Under the pieces are notes generated by a model. That model ran no database searches and was not told the origin of the DNA. It worked only from the letters and a program-made list of their open reading frames with translations. Positions 45,704 to 54,700 of a stretch of 64,000 nucleotides of DNA are shown piece after piece. The position numbers and the translations under genes were made by a program. Origin of the DNA: Lascolabacillus massiliensis (lineage in GTDB: Bacteria; Bacteroidota; Bacteroidia; Bacteroidales; Dysgonomonadaceae); assembly GCF_001282625.1 (NCBI RefSeq), contig NZ_CTEJ01000001.1, positions 496,001-560,000 on the forward strand, given 5' to 3'. Position 1 is the first letter of the stretch; each line of letters starts with the position of its first letter.

Positions 45704-47410
45704 TCACCCTCTAGTTATCTCTTCTTTTTCAGCATCCCAATACATAGTGCGACCTTCTAGATAAGCTCTTGTTCCCATGTGAGCTGTGATTGCTTCCTGG
45801 AATCCCTGTTCAATATCACATGAAGGTTGTTTTCCTGTTCTGATACATTCAAGCCATTCACGAAGATGAAGGTGAGTTGTATTATAACGTCTTCCACCTA
45901 CATATGAGTATAGCAGTCCTCTCTCTGCAAAATATAATTCAGTTGCAGAAGTTACTGCATCGATATTCTTACCCGGAACATAATGATAGAAAGGTTCTCC
46001 TGCCTGAATCATACCATTATCGATTCTTTCTCTGTAAATTTCAGATTTAGGGTCTATTGTTACAGTAAGAGAGCTTCCAACTTCCATTGTAGCATCATGT
46101 CCCATTATTTTTCTACTACGTTTAAACTGACTTGCCAATGTAGCAGAATATAGCATAGTCATATTTTTATCAGGATACTCAAAAGTTGTATGCAATACAT
46201 CAGGAACAGTGCGTCCATCTTTAAAGAAGTAAACGCCACCTGAAGAAGATGCAGAAGCAGGAATTCCAAGTTTAAGGATTTGATTCATTGCATCATACTC
46301 ATGAGTTAACAGGTCACCACTTAAGCCTGTACTATAATCCCACCAGCAACGCCATCTGAAGAATCTTTCCAGACTGAATTTATCTCGAGGATCAGGACCA
46401 ATATATTTTGCTAATCCTGCAGATGTCATGTAGTCCATATACTCTTTAATTCTGTCAGGGTCCCCATCAAACTGTTTCCAATCGATTGTATCAGGATTAG
46501 CCTCGGGGTTAATGTCATAAACCCATGCACCGTTAGGGTCGTTTCTGTTAGTTCCTGTTTCAACAAGAGTAATTGGTCCGAGTAATCCTCTATCTATAAT
46601 TTCTCTTGCTCTCTCATATGCCTCTATCTGACGATTTTGATGTCCCAGTTGAAATACTATATTGCTGTTTCTTACCAGATCGCGTAGTGCATAAGTTTCA
46701 GGAACAGTCCATGTCATTGGTTTTTCAAGATAGACATGTTTCCCGGCTCTGACAGCATCCATTGCCATTTGTCCATGCCAGTGGTCGGGTGAAGCGATTA
46801 CAACCGCATCCACATCATCTGATGCTAATAACTCTTTATAATTTCTATATCTTACAGGTTTATCGCCAAATTTTCCATTTGTACCTTCTCTGTGGATATT
46901 TGCACCGGCAGCTATTGCTTCATCTGCATGAAAGTCAAATATATCACATATAGCAGTAATTCTTATATTGAGATCCTCTTGTTCAAGAAAATCCTTATAT
47001 CTGGTGTTTTTTGAATCATTTAGGTTTAGCTCAATAAGATTTTGAACATTCTCAGGAGTAGCAAAACCCAATGCTTCCATTAACTGTTTTCCTCGGATAC
47101 CTGATCCAATTATACCTAGTCTGATAGTTTGACCATCAGTTATTGATGGTACGTACTGAGGTATTTCTGAAGGAAAACGAAACATATCTGCTGCAGACCT
47201 GTGTACAAGTTCATTTTTCCTTTTCTTGTAAACACCATAAGCCATTGCTCCCAACACGGGTACAGTTGCCAGGGCTTTTAAAGCATCACGCCTTCCTTGT
47301 GAAACAGGTTTGGTGTTTTCGGGATTTTCCTGTCTGTTTTGAAGATCATTATCCGGTTTCTGACTGGTTTGATCGTTGTTTATTTCTTTGTTTATGTTGT
47401 TTTCAGACAT
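45704..47410 (-). CDS. Gfo/Idh/MocA oxidoreductase with long N-terminus (copy 3)
   Basis: A 568-residue protein. The first 38 residues are Asn/Gln-rich, then GRRDALKALATVPVLGA, a Tat-type signal set back from the start. The Rossmann fold begins LGIIGSGIRGKQLM, and the motif is LEKPMTWTVPE near 230. The C-terminal half has WRCWWDYSTGLSGDLLTHEYD, typical for the exported sugar oxidoreductases. Placed 17 bp after the DoxX gene, so likely one transcript. Substrate unknown. Confidence 0.9.
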   Translation of the reverse strand: MSENNINKEINNDQTSQKPDNDLQNRQENPENTKPVSQGRRDALKALATVPVLGAMAYGVYKKRKNELVHRSAADMFRFPSEIPQYVPSITDGQTIRLGIIGSGIRGKQLMEALGFATPENVQNLIELNLNDSKNTRYKDFLEQEDLNIRITAICDIFDFHADEAIAAGANIHREGTNGKFGDKPVRYRNYKELLASDDVDAVVIASPDHWHGQMAMDAVRAGKHVYLEKPMTWTVPETYALRDLVRNSNIVFQLGHQNRQIEAYERAREIIDRGLLGPITLVETGTNRNDPNGAWVYDINPEANPDTIDWKQFDGDPDRIKEYMDYMTSAGLAKYIGPDPRDKFSLERFFRWRCWWDYSTGLSGDLLTHEYDAMNQILKLGIPASASSSGGVYFFKDGRTVPDVLHTTFEYPDKNMTMLYSATLASQFKRSRKIMGHDATMEVGSSLTVTIDPKSEIYRERIDNGMIQAGEPFYHYVPGKNIDAVTSATELYFAERGLLYSYVGGRRYNTTHLHLREWLECIRTGKQPSCDIEQGFQEAITAHMGTRAYLEGRTMYWDAEKEEITRG

Positions 47411-47427
47411 TTTTATTTGTGATTTGC

Positions 47428-47913
47428 TTATTTCTTATTAAAAATTAATCTGTCAAATCCAATTGCTTTAGCAGTGGGGAGTAGGTACAGTACTATAACT
47501 GTGAATAGCAAAATAAGATTTTTATCCACCCATAAATATGAGCCTTCAGTAGGAAATAAATACTCAACATTCATGAGAGGGGGGTGAGCCAAATAGTACA
47601 TGACTAAAAGAGCTGCCGCACCAATATAACCTATTCTCTCAAAGAGTCCAAGAATTATTAAAAGACCAATAATAACCAGTCCCCAGATATTTAGAAAATC
47701 TGAAATCGCCAGTATATCAGGGTTTTCAGCAATTGCAGTAAAAATAGGTGAGAAAATTCCTTTCGAGTCTATTAAATAACCAAAAGCTGTCCAATTGGGA
47801 GTAAAAACTTTTGCTAACCCTTCATATAAGAAATACCACCCGATTAAAACTCTTAGTATTACAAGAAAGGTTAATTGAATATTACTGTAAGAATAGTGTA
47901 TTTTATTGTTCAT
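47428..47913 (-). CDS. DoxX-family membrane protein
   Basis: A 161-residue protein with four membrane helices: VILRVLIGWYFLYEGLAKV, a middle pair, and LLFTVIVLYLLPTAKAIG. DoxX-like proteins occur with quinol oxidation or redox enzymes. Here, coupled to a Gfo/Idh/MocA gene, it might link the periplasmic sugar redox step to the quinone pool, which is inference. Confidence 0.82.
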   Translation of the reverse strand: MNNKIHYSYSNIQLTFLVILRVLIGWYFLYEGLAKVFTPNWTAFGYLIDSKGIFSPIFTAIAENPDILAISDFLNIWGLVIIGLLIILGLFERIGYIGAAALLVMYYLAHPPLMNVEYLFPTEGSYLWVDKNLILLFTVIVLYLLPTAKAIGFDRLIFNKK

Positions 47914-47949
47914 TGTAAACTTATAATTGTGTTATTATTTTACAGATCG

Positions 47950-47957
47950 CAAATTTA
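47950..47957 (-). promoter_or_regulatory. Possible -7 box for DoxX/Gfo copy 3
   Basis: TAAATTTG on the minus strand, full TAnnTTTG match, 37 bp ahead of the start codon at 47913. The partner TTTG box is not clear. Confidence 0.4.
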
Positions 47958-48014
47958 TGAAATCATTATGTGTATAAATCTAAAAACTGTTCAAACAATA
48001 TTAAATATTTATAT

Positions 48015-50960
48015 TTAATCGGTTGTAAAATAGTCTCTTTTTGCCTTGTTTCCCATTTCAAATACGATTTTTCCACCTTTCATAATATCGAAATGATCAA
48101 TAAATACTTTATTAAACGGTTTTCCGTTTAAAGTAGCTGACTGAATGTATTTATTCTCAGGTGAATTATTTATTGTTTCAATCTCAAAGAAATTACCGTT
48201 ACCTAGGTTTATTTTCACATGATCGAAGAAAGGACTCCCAATAGTATATTCAGTAGTTCCCGGTGTTACAGGATAAAAGCCCATCTGTGAGAAAACTACA
48301 AATGAAGAGAGACCGCCTCCGTCCTCATCTCCTGGTATACCCATAAGATCATTTCTGAACCACTGTTTGATCAGAGTTCTTACTCTCTTCTGTGTTTTCC
48401 ATGGCTCTCCGGCATAGTTATATAAATAAGGAATATGTAAAGATGGTTCATTTGCCATTGAGAATTGTCCTACATTTCCTGTGTGGTCAGGTAGCTGACT
48501 ATAGAAATCATATTTACTTTTACCGAGCGGTTCTCTGAACATATTGTCCAGATTATCAACAAATACCTTTTTCCCTCCCATGAGATCAATTAAATCAGGA
48601 ATATTGTGAGGTACATCCCACCGATAAATCCATCCGTTGTTTTCTCCATAAAAACCTCGTGCACCCATTCCACCATCATAACGATAATCGAAAGGTTGTA
48701 TAAATTTGCCATCTTTATCTTTTGGGTGAAAAAAACCTGTTTCACTATTGAACAGATTCCTGTAATTAAATGATGCATTCATGAAATACTCATAATCATT
48801 TTTCAATCCAAGACTTTTTGCCAATTGTGCAAGACTCCACTGATCGTATGAAGTGCCTAATGTAACAGCTACCGGTTGTCTGCGCTCAAAACTATGCACT
48901 TCAGGAATAGTCTCCTCCTCACCTTCTCTCAAAGCAGGAATATATCCTTTCTCATGATAAAACTTATCTAATTCACCTGAAGGAGAACCTGACCATGGAG
49001 CCAGAGTTTTATCCATTATAGCTCCTTTACCTGCCATATATGCTTTTTTCAGATCAAAATTTCCTAATCCTTTAATATGAGCATCAAGTATAGAGATTAC
49101 ACCATGATTTGAATTCATACGACGACTATCACCTGTAATTTCAGGGAAAGTTGGCAACCATAAGTTTTCCATTTGTTCAGACATTAGAACAAATGAGTTT
49201 AATATATCCTCTTCTCTTTTTGCATCAATCAGAATACGAAGAGGGTGATGGGCTCTGTATGAATCCCATATCCAGTCGTCTGTGTAAAATGGTCGCCCAA
49301 AATCATCATGAACCTTTCCGTCAAAAGCACTAAAGTATCTTCCATCTTCCGAAATTGAAACAGGTCTCTCGTAAGTTCTGTATAGCGATGTATAAAAAAG
49401 GAATCTATCATCTTCAGTGCCACCGCTTACCTGAATTTTACCTAGCTCATCATTCCAAATATTACGACTAGTTTCAGCGATCTCATTAAATGATTTGTCT
49501 GCAACTTCACGCTCCATATTTCTTCTCGCCTGATCTTCATCAATAAAAGAAATTCCATATCTAAAAGTGAGTTCTTTATAATCTTTTGGCCATTTTAATA
49601 CCAAAGATGCATTACGACCAAAAGCTGAATGCCCCTCTTTCAAGATTCCATCGGTTAGAACAGAAGCAGATACAGGTAATAATTCCGGTACCAGATAAAG
49701 GTACACCTTTGTATTATTAGCTAAATTCTGGTAACCTGAAATTGCCGAACCGTCCCATTTTAACTCTCCATTTCTTGAATTTATTATAATTGTTGAATTT
49801 CCATTTTTGTCCTCATTACCAAAGTTAATCTTATAAATTGCTGATTGATGTGAAAGTGTATAATCAACTGTTATATCTTCTTCATCAAGATATACATGAT
49901 ATTTATAAGGAGTGATTTTTTCGTTATCGTAACTGTATTTTATTACTGGTGTTAACTCTTCTCTTTCTGTATAGAAAGGGCTAAGATTAAATGCTGAACT
50001 ACCTCTGTGACTTGTAACAACAATTGGAAGACCATTCAATACATCACCAGTGAAATCGCCTCTTTCAGGATAAACACGCAACATACTGTGAGGTAAATGG
50101 ATAGTAGGAAATGTTGGTACTAACAGGTGGCTAATGTTTCCCAAATAAGGGTTTACATAATCAACAGGTTGTTTTGCTTCATTACATCCACTTATTTCCA
50201 TTGAAATAGGAGAATTCGATGCTGCCCAATTAATTCCTCTTTTCATGATCTCCAACACTTCATAAATGGTGAAATCATTGGCATCATGACCAAGTGAGGA
50301 GTAAAATACTTTACCTTGGCCATACATTTTTTTCCAAACCACAGGCATTACAGCTCCCTTAATCCAAGGTGCATGTTCACCTGTAAATGTTGTAGTGGCA
50401 AGTATATTTACATTTGGATCAACATGCATGAAATATTGCTCAGAAGTCATTTTAAAATCCTTTAATCCACGTGTGATTTCATCATTTTTATTACAAATTT
50501 TCACATTGAAAGGAATTACTCCACCTGGATGAGAGACAAACTGACCACCTACCATAAACTGATATTCAGTTGAGTTTCTGAAAGAATCACCTATTCCTCC
50601 ATGCCATCCCGCAAGTCCAACTCCACGTTTTACAGCATCAGTAAGACCTTTTTCCTGCTCAGCACTAATTTCTCCCATTGTCCATGTTTGGATAATAAGA
50701 TCAATATTATTCATCACATTTAAATCAGTATAAATATCAAGATTATCACTCAATCTGACTTCTGCACCTTGTGAGATAAGCCATGGTACAAAAATGTCTT
50801 TAGTTTCAACAGGTTCGTGTCCGTCCCAACCACCATATACAAAAAGAATTTTTTTCCCTTTCAGTGAGGTGTAGTTTCCCTGTGCAAATATTGAAGTAAT
50901 TGTTGATAATCCAATAATTATGGATAGTAAATTGATAAATAATAATTTGATTGATCTCAT
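48015..50960 (-). CDS. ThuA-like domain fused to GH92 alpha-mannosidase-type domain
   Basis: A 981-residue exported protein. After the signal (1-26) comes a ThuA-type amidotransferase-like domain, about 35-245, with KKILFVYGGWDGHEP, GLAGWHGGIGDSF and VFYSSLGHDANDF. From about 265 to the end is a GH92 enzyme: VDYVNPYLGN, the acid region MANEPSLHIPYLYNYAGEPW, and MGIPGDEDGGGLSSFVVFS. GH92 enzymes are calcium-dependent inverting alpha-mannosidases. ThuA domains are known from 3-keto-sugar metabolism. I see no stop or frameshift between the parts, so it is a real fusion. The canonical GNEP is ANEP and GDEDNGE is GDEDGGG here. Substrate is presumably a mannoside. Confidence 0.9.
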   Translation of the reverse strand: MRSIKLLFINLLSIIIGLSTITSIFAQGNYTSLKGKKILFVYGGWDGHEPVETKDIFVPWLISQGAEVRLSDNLDIYTDLNVMNNIDLIIQTWTMGEISAEQEKGLTDAVKRGVGLAGWHGGIGDSFRNSTEYQFMVGGQFVSHPGGVIPFNVKICNKNDEITRGLKDFKMTSEQYFMHVDPNVNILATTTFTGEHAPWIKGAVMPVVWKKMYGQGKVFYSSLGHDANDFTIYEVLEIMKRGINWAASNSPISMEISGCNEAKQPVDYVNPYLGNISHLLVPTFPTIHLPHSMLRVYPERGDFTGDVLNGLPIVVTSHRGSSAFNLSPFYTEREELTPVIKYSYDNEKITPYKYHVYLDEEDITVDYTLSHQSAIYKINFGNEDKNGNSTIIINSRNGELKWDGSAISGYQNLANNTKVYLYLVPELLPVSASVLTDGILKEGHSAFGRNASLVLKWPKDYKELTFRYGISFIDEDQARRNMEREVADKSFNEIAETSRNIWNDELGKIQVSGGTEDDRFLFYTSLYRTYERPVSISEDGRYFSAFDGKVHDDFGRPFYTDDWIWDSYRAHHPLRILIDAKREEDILNSFVLMSEQMENLWLPTFPEITGDSRRMNSNHGVISILDAHIKGLGNFDLKKAYMAGKGAIMDKTLAPWSGSPSGELDKFYHEKGYIPALREGEEETIPEVHSFERRQPVAVTLGTSYDQWSLAQLAKSLGLKNDYEYFMNASFNYRNLFNSETGFFHPKDKDGKFIQPFDYRYDGGMGARGFYGENNGWIYRWDVPHNIPDLIDLMGGKKVFVDNLDNMFREPLGKSKYDFYSQLPDHTGNVGQFSMANEPSLHIPYLYNYAGEPWKTQKRVRTLIKQWFRNDLMGIPGDEDGGGLSSFVVFSQMGFYPVTPGTTEYTIGSPFFDHVKINLGNGNFFEIETINNSPENKYIQSATLNGKPFNKVFIDHFDIMKGGKIVFEMGNKAKRDYFTTD

Positions 50961-50983
50961 GATTTTAATTTGACAATTATTTA

Positions 50984-51014
50984 AATGATAGAGGGAGACT
51001 CTCCCTCTATCATT
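50984..51014 (-). terminator. Hairpin between TIM-barrel copy 1 and the ThuA-GH92 gene
   Basis: Perfect 14-bp arms AATGATAGAGGGAG (50984-50997) and CTCCCTCTATCATT (51001-51014) with a 3-nt loop. The T run after it on the minus strand is weak (TTTAAATAATTG), but the stem is strong. It probably ends the upstream transcript. Confidence 0.7.
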
Positions 51015-51050
51015 ATATAAACTTTATTTTTAATATTAAATAAAATATAA

Positions 51051-52001
51051 CTACTTAACAAAAGGAACTTTTATCAGGTAGTCTGCGCAACCTTTTACTC
51101 CTTCAAACTGTGTGCCTTTAGAAATACCCTCCAGTTCAACGAAGTAGTCTTCTATACCGTTTTTATAAGCCTGTTCGAATATCTTTTCGAAATTCATCAT
51201 TCCTGATTCTCCTAAAACTTCCTTATCTTTAATATGGAGTAATTTTATACGATCAGGATATTTCTGCATATATTCTACAGGATCACTTTGACCCATCACC
51301 GTCCAATAAACATCTAACTCAAATATAACAAGTTCAGGATCTGTTTGCCTTAAGAAAGCGTCATATATAACTTCCATACCTTCAGGCGCTCTTCCAAAAA
51401 ATCTGCGACCGAAAACCATCTCTTTACCTCCCGGCACTACTCGGGCAAACTCCATTTCGTGATTATGATAACCGAAAATCAGACCGTTCTCTTTTGCTAT
51501 TTTACCTGCTTCATTGAAAACTTCACAGACAATTGAAACCTCTTCCGAGCTTCGAGTAGATGGTTGTCCCGGCTGTACAATATATTTTACTCCAATTTTT
51601 GCATGATCATCAGCAGCCTTCTTCCAGAATTCTGAAATTTCTCCTTTATTGTCTTTAGTGTATTCACGAACTGGAGGATTCAAGTGAGAACTGATAATTT
51701 TAAGACCGGCATCATCTGACATTTTGCGGAATTCGCTCATTTCTATGTTACCAATCTTACCATTATTGTAACCGGCTAGTTCAAGAGTTGAATATCCCAT
51801 TTGAGCGATCTTTTTTAAACCACCAGGAACATCCTGATAGAGTTCTCTGCCTAAAGAGTATATCTGTAAACCAATCTTTTTGTTAGTAACAGCTGATACG
51901 TTACTCAATTTTGAAATGTTTGCAAAGCTTGATTTACCTGCAAACATTCCTGCAACTGTAAATAAAGATGCCTTCTTTAAAAAATCTCTTCTATTTTCCA
52001 T
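51051..52001 (-). CDS. Sugar phosphate isomerase/epimerase-like TIM-barrel protein (copy 1)
   Basis: A 316-residue protein with MENRRDFLKKASLFTVAG, a Tat-type signal. The AP-endonuclease-2-like TIM barrel has the metal ligands in STLELAGYNNG, IISSHLNPP, FGYHNHEMEF, IFELDVYWTVMG, KLLHIKDKE and YFVELEG. The family isomerises, epimerises or dehydrates sugars with a divalent metal; exported forms are associated with 3-keto-glycoside cleavage by beta-elimination. It follows Gfo copy 4 after 18 bp. Confidence 0.88.
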   Translation of the reverse strand: MENRRDFLKKASLFTVAGMFAGKSSFANISKLSNVSAVTNKKIGLQIYSLGRELYQDVPGGLKKIAQMGYSTLELAGYNNGKIGNIEMSEFRKMSDDAGLKIISSHLNPPVREYTKDNKGEISEFWKKAADDHAKIGVKYIVQPGQPSTRSSEEVSIVCEVFNEAGKIAKENGLIFGYHNHEMEFARVVPGGKEMVFGRRFFGRAPEGMEVIYDAFLRQTDPELVIFELDVYWTVMGQSDPVEYMQKYPDRIKLLHIKDKEVLGESGMMNFEKIFEQAYKNGIEDYFVELEGISKGTQFEGVKGCADYLIKVPFVK

Positions 52002-52019
52002 GTGAATTTTATTTATTAA

Positions 52020-53456
52020 TTAATATAAAGAATAAGGACGACGGTATTTGTAATAATAAAGTCTGTGAGATTCAGCTTCTTTATCATCGTCAAAGCTGAG
52101 GGTAGCCGGATTCCATTTGATTGGTCTGCCAAGTTCTAAAGCCATATTAGCTAAACAGCAAAGTGTATTTGTACTACAACCAACTTCAACCGGAGCAATT
52201 GGATTCTTTCTTGAGCGAACACAGTCGATGAAATTCTGCATATGGGGTGAACTTATTTCGAAAGATAAAGCGTTGCTTGATCTGTTCCTTTCAGCTTGTC
52301 TGGATTGCTGTGCAGCTGATTGAGCCTGAGCCATTCTTTCCCTCATCTGTTCAGGTGTTAAAGGTCTGTTTCCAGCCAATTCGGAAGGAACTTTAGAAGG
52401 ATCTGAGCAAGCTAAATAACCACGTGCTACTTCAATCCAACCATTTGTTCCCCAGAATTTTATTCCCTGTGCAGATTCGTTATCCTCCAGATAGGGTTGT
52501 TCTGTCATGACGATTCCATTTGCATACTTCATAGTTGCATATTTTGTTCCATTATACCCTTGTGGTATATATTCAACAGGTCCGGAGCCGTCCATACCGA
52601 TGGCTGCTTGTGCAATATCAAACATATGAGCTCCCCAGTCAGCAGTATAACCATTACCAGTTTCTCGATACCATCTCCATGCTCCCCATAATTTCTCATT
52701 CTGAACAGGATCCAGTGAGATTGGAGGACAAAGATCAGGATGGTAATGAATATTAGGATCATTAAGCGGTCCCATCCACTGGTTCCAATTCAAATTTGCC
52801 GGTACTGGTTCTTCTGGAAGATCCAGTGGTGTTGGAGGGGCACCAACTCTTGCATATATTTTTTCAATATGACCAATTGCTCCTGATTGTACTAATTCAA
52901 TTGCTTTTTGAAATTCACGACTAGAACGCTGTTGACTTCCAACTTGTAAAACTCTTCTATTATTGCGAACAGCTTTAACCATTTCAAAACCTTCTGTTAT
53001 TGTATATGCTAAAGGTTTCTGAACATAAACATCTTTACCTGCATTACAAGCATCGATGGTCATCAATGCATGCCAATGGTCAGGAGTTACAATTGCCACT
53101 GCATCAATATCCTTACGTTCAAGAAGGTCTTCATAGAACTCATAACCATCACATCTTTCAGCAACATTAAGAGATCTTTGCCACTCTGCCACTCTATTTT
53201 GGAATCGTGCAATTTTAATGCTGTCAACATCACAACAGGCAGCCACCTGCACTCCTGGTGCTCCTGCAAAACCTCTAAAATCACTAAGAGCTTGACGACC
53301 TAACCCAATAAACCCGAGAACAACACGATCGCTTGGTGCAACTTTAACACCACCAATAGTCCAACTTGGAAGAATTGTAAGGCCTGCCAGACCTAACGCA
53401 GAGTAGTTTAAAAACTGTCTTCTGCTGATTTCACTTTTACTGTCTGTCTTTTTCAT
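52020..53456 (-). CDS. Gfo/Idh/MocA oxidoreductase, Tat-exported (copy 4, QKP variant)
   Basis: A 478-residue protein with EISRRQFLNYSALGLAGLTILP, a Tat signal. Rossmann start LGFIGLGRQALSDF and then VAACCDVD. In place of EKP it has DVYVQKPLAYTITEG, so the Glu is Gln while the Lys stays; I believe this form is common in one exported branch. It includes a Gln/Arg-rich stretch (about 350-390, MAQAQSAAQQSRQAERN). It probably works on the same sugar as the TIM-barrel protein encoded 18 bp later. Confidence 0.89.
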   Translation of the reverse strand: MKKTDSKSEISRRQFLNYSALGLAGLTILPSWTIGGVKVAPSDRVVLGFIGLGRQALSDFRGFAGAPGVQVAACCDVDSIKIARFQNRVAEWQRSLNVAERCDGYEFYEDLLERKDIDAVAIVTPDHWHALMTIDACNAGKDVYVQKPLAYTITEGFEMVKAVRNNRRVLQVGSQQRSSREFQKAIELVQSGAIGHIEKIYARVGAPPTPLDLPEEPVPANLNWNQWMGPLNDPNIHYHPDLCPPISLDPVQNEKLWGAWRWYRETGNGYTADWGAHMFDIAQAAIGMDGSGPVEYIPQGYNGTKYATMKYANGIVMTEQPYLEDNESAQGIKFWGTNGWIEVARGYLACSDPSKVPSELAGNRPLTPEQMRERMAQAQSAAQQSRQAERNRSSNALSFEISSPHMQNFIDCVRSRKNPIAPVEVGCSTNTLCCLANMALELGRPIKWNPATLSFDDDKEAESHRLYYYKYRRPYSLY

Positions 53457-53741
53457 ATACCAAATTATAAAATGTTTAATTGAGTTATTTTATATCAAGT
53501 TTTCACTTTCACAGCCATTTGAGGTTTTGACCTAAGTCAGTAAGTCTGAGAAATATGGTAAAATCAGAGGTGAACGATAATCTAATTTATGTCACAGTAT
53601 TACTTTATATTTATTTCAAAATAAGAATCAATTTACCAAAAATAGATAAAATTAGAGATATATGACTACAGTTTTATTAAAAAAATGCAAGCAGAGATAA
53701 TTTCCCTGCTTGCGTTTTAACGATTCTGTATTTATATTAAT
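53457..53741. other. Gap upstream of Gfo copy 4
   Basis: No gene seen. On the minus strand TATTTTTG (53644-53637) matches TAnnTTTG and could start a transcript with a leader of about 170 nt before Gfo copy 4. The terminator of the preceding gene is at 53687-53713. Confidence 0.35.
53687..53713 (-). terminator. Terminator after TIM-barrel copy 2
   Basis: Arms GCAAGCAG (53687-53694) and CTGCTTGC (53706-53713); on the minus strand ATTTTTTTAATAAAAC follows. A clear rho-independent terminator. Confidence 0.82.
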
Positions 53742-54599
53742 TTATTTGATCGTTTGAACAGTTTTTTTGAAATATTCTATTGACTCCTTAATCTGAGGAA
53801 GGTTATTCTCCCAATTTGCTTCATATTCAATCGTAAAATAACCTTTGAAGTTTTGTCGATCCAGCTCTTGTAACATATCTTTAACTCCAAGTATACCTGT
53901 TCCCCAAACCACATCTTCATAATTTCCATCTGAATCTGGAGCAGCAATATCCTTAAAATGCATAGAGATCAATCTTCCATCCAGCTTTCTCAAAGCAAGA
54001 GTTGGATCAACATTCATTCTTTTATAATGACCAACATCAGCACTAGATCCAATAAGTGTGCTTCTTTCACCAATATAATCAAGTAAAATTTCAGGATTCC
54101 AATAGGAGTTCTCATTAGGATGATTATGAACAGCAACTTTTATATTGTACTCTTTTGCAAGACCCTCAACCAAATTCCAGTCTTCAGGATCCGGTTCAGC
54201 ACTGATAAACTCCATTCCCATATTACCAGCAAAAGAAAATACCTGAGCCCATTCATCGCGTTTTGCAGTCCATACTCCCGAAGAGACAATCTTTATATCC
54301 TTAGATGCAGCTAACTTTTTCAATTGAGCTTGTTGATCCAATGTGAGATTGTAACCGAAGATAGCGTCATTGAATTCGGGTCCCATCTTTTGACCAGGAT
54401 AAATCTCAATATAATTTAGTCCAAGTTCAGCAGTCTTATCCAACGCTTCTGGAACAGTAAAAAGATTAAAAGTATAAGACTGCATAGATAGTTTCCAGTC
54501 GTTACTTACTGTTTTATTTACTTCACTTGCTTTACTGTTGCACGAACATAGCATTACAATAGCGGAAAACAATGCAAAAAACGATAATTTTGTTTTCAT
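53742..54599 (-). CDS. Sugar phosphate isomerase/epimerase-like lipoprotein (copy 2)
   Basis: A 285-residue protein with a lipoprotein signal (VMLCSC, Cys18 or Cys20). Barrel residues: LNYIEIYPGQKMGPEF, KVAVHNHPNENSYW, SSADVGHYKRM, LISMHFKDIAAPD and YFTIEYEAN, the usual metal-binding set. It is anchored in a membrane on the periplasmic or surface side, unlike the Tat-type copies 1 and 3. Function as in that family: isomerisation, epimerisation or elimination on a keto-sugar; substrate unknown. Confidence 0.87.
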   Translation of the reverse strand: MKTKLSFFALFSAIVMLCSCNSKASEVNKTVSNDWKLSMQSYTFNLFTVPEALDKTAELGLNYIEIYPGQKMGPEFNDAIFGYNLTLDQQAQLKKLAASKDIKIVSSGVWTAKRDEWAQVFSFAGNMGMEFISAEPDPEDWNLVEGLAKEYNIKVAVHNHPNENSYWNPEILLDYIGERSTLIGSSADVGHYKRMNVDPTLALRKLDGRLISMHFKDIAAPDSDGNYEDVVWGTGILGVKDMLQELDRQNFKGYFTIEYEANWENNLPQIKESIEYFKKTVQTIK

Positions 54600-54616
54600 T
54601 TCTTATAAATTTAAAT

Positions 54617-54649
54617 ACAGGAGCTCAAATTATTTGAAGGAGCTCCTGT
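54617..54649 (-). terminator. Hairpin after TIM-barrel copy 3
   Basis: Arms ACAGGAGCTC (54617-54626) and GAGCTCCTGT (54640-54649), 13-nt loop. Followed on the minus strand by ATTTAAATTTAT, a weak T run. It may end or slow the transcript before copy 2. Confidence 0.6.
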
Positions 54650-54700
54650 TGATTAATAAATTACACACTAGGTTATTGGGGAACCTCAACATAACAGACT

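Noticed and set aside
48000-48019. Hairpin ATTAAATA / TATTTAAT at the ThuA-GH92 stop
   Set aside because: Only A-T pairs and no T run; too weak to call a terminator.
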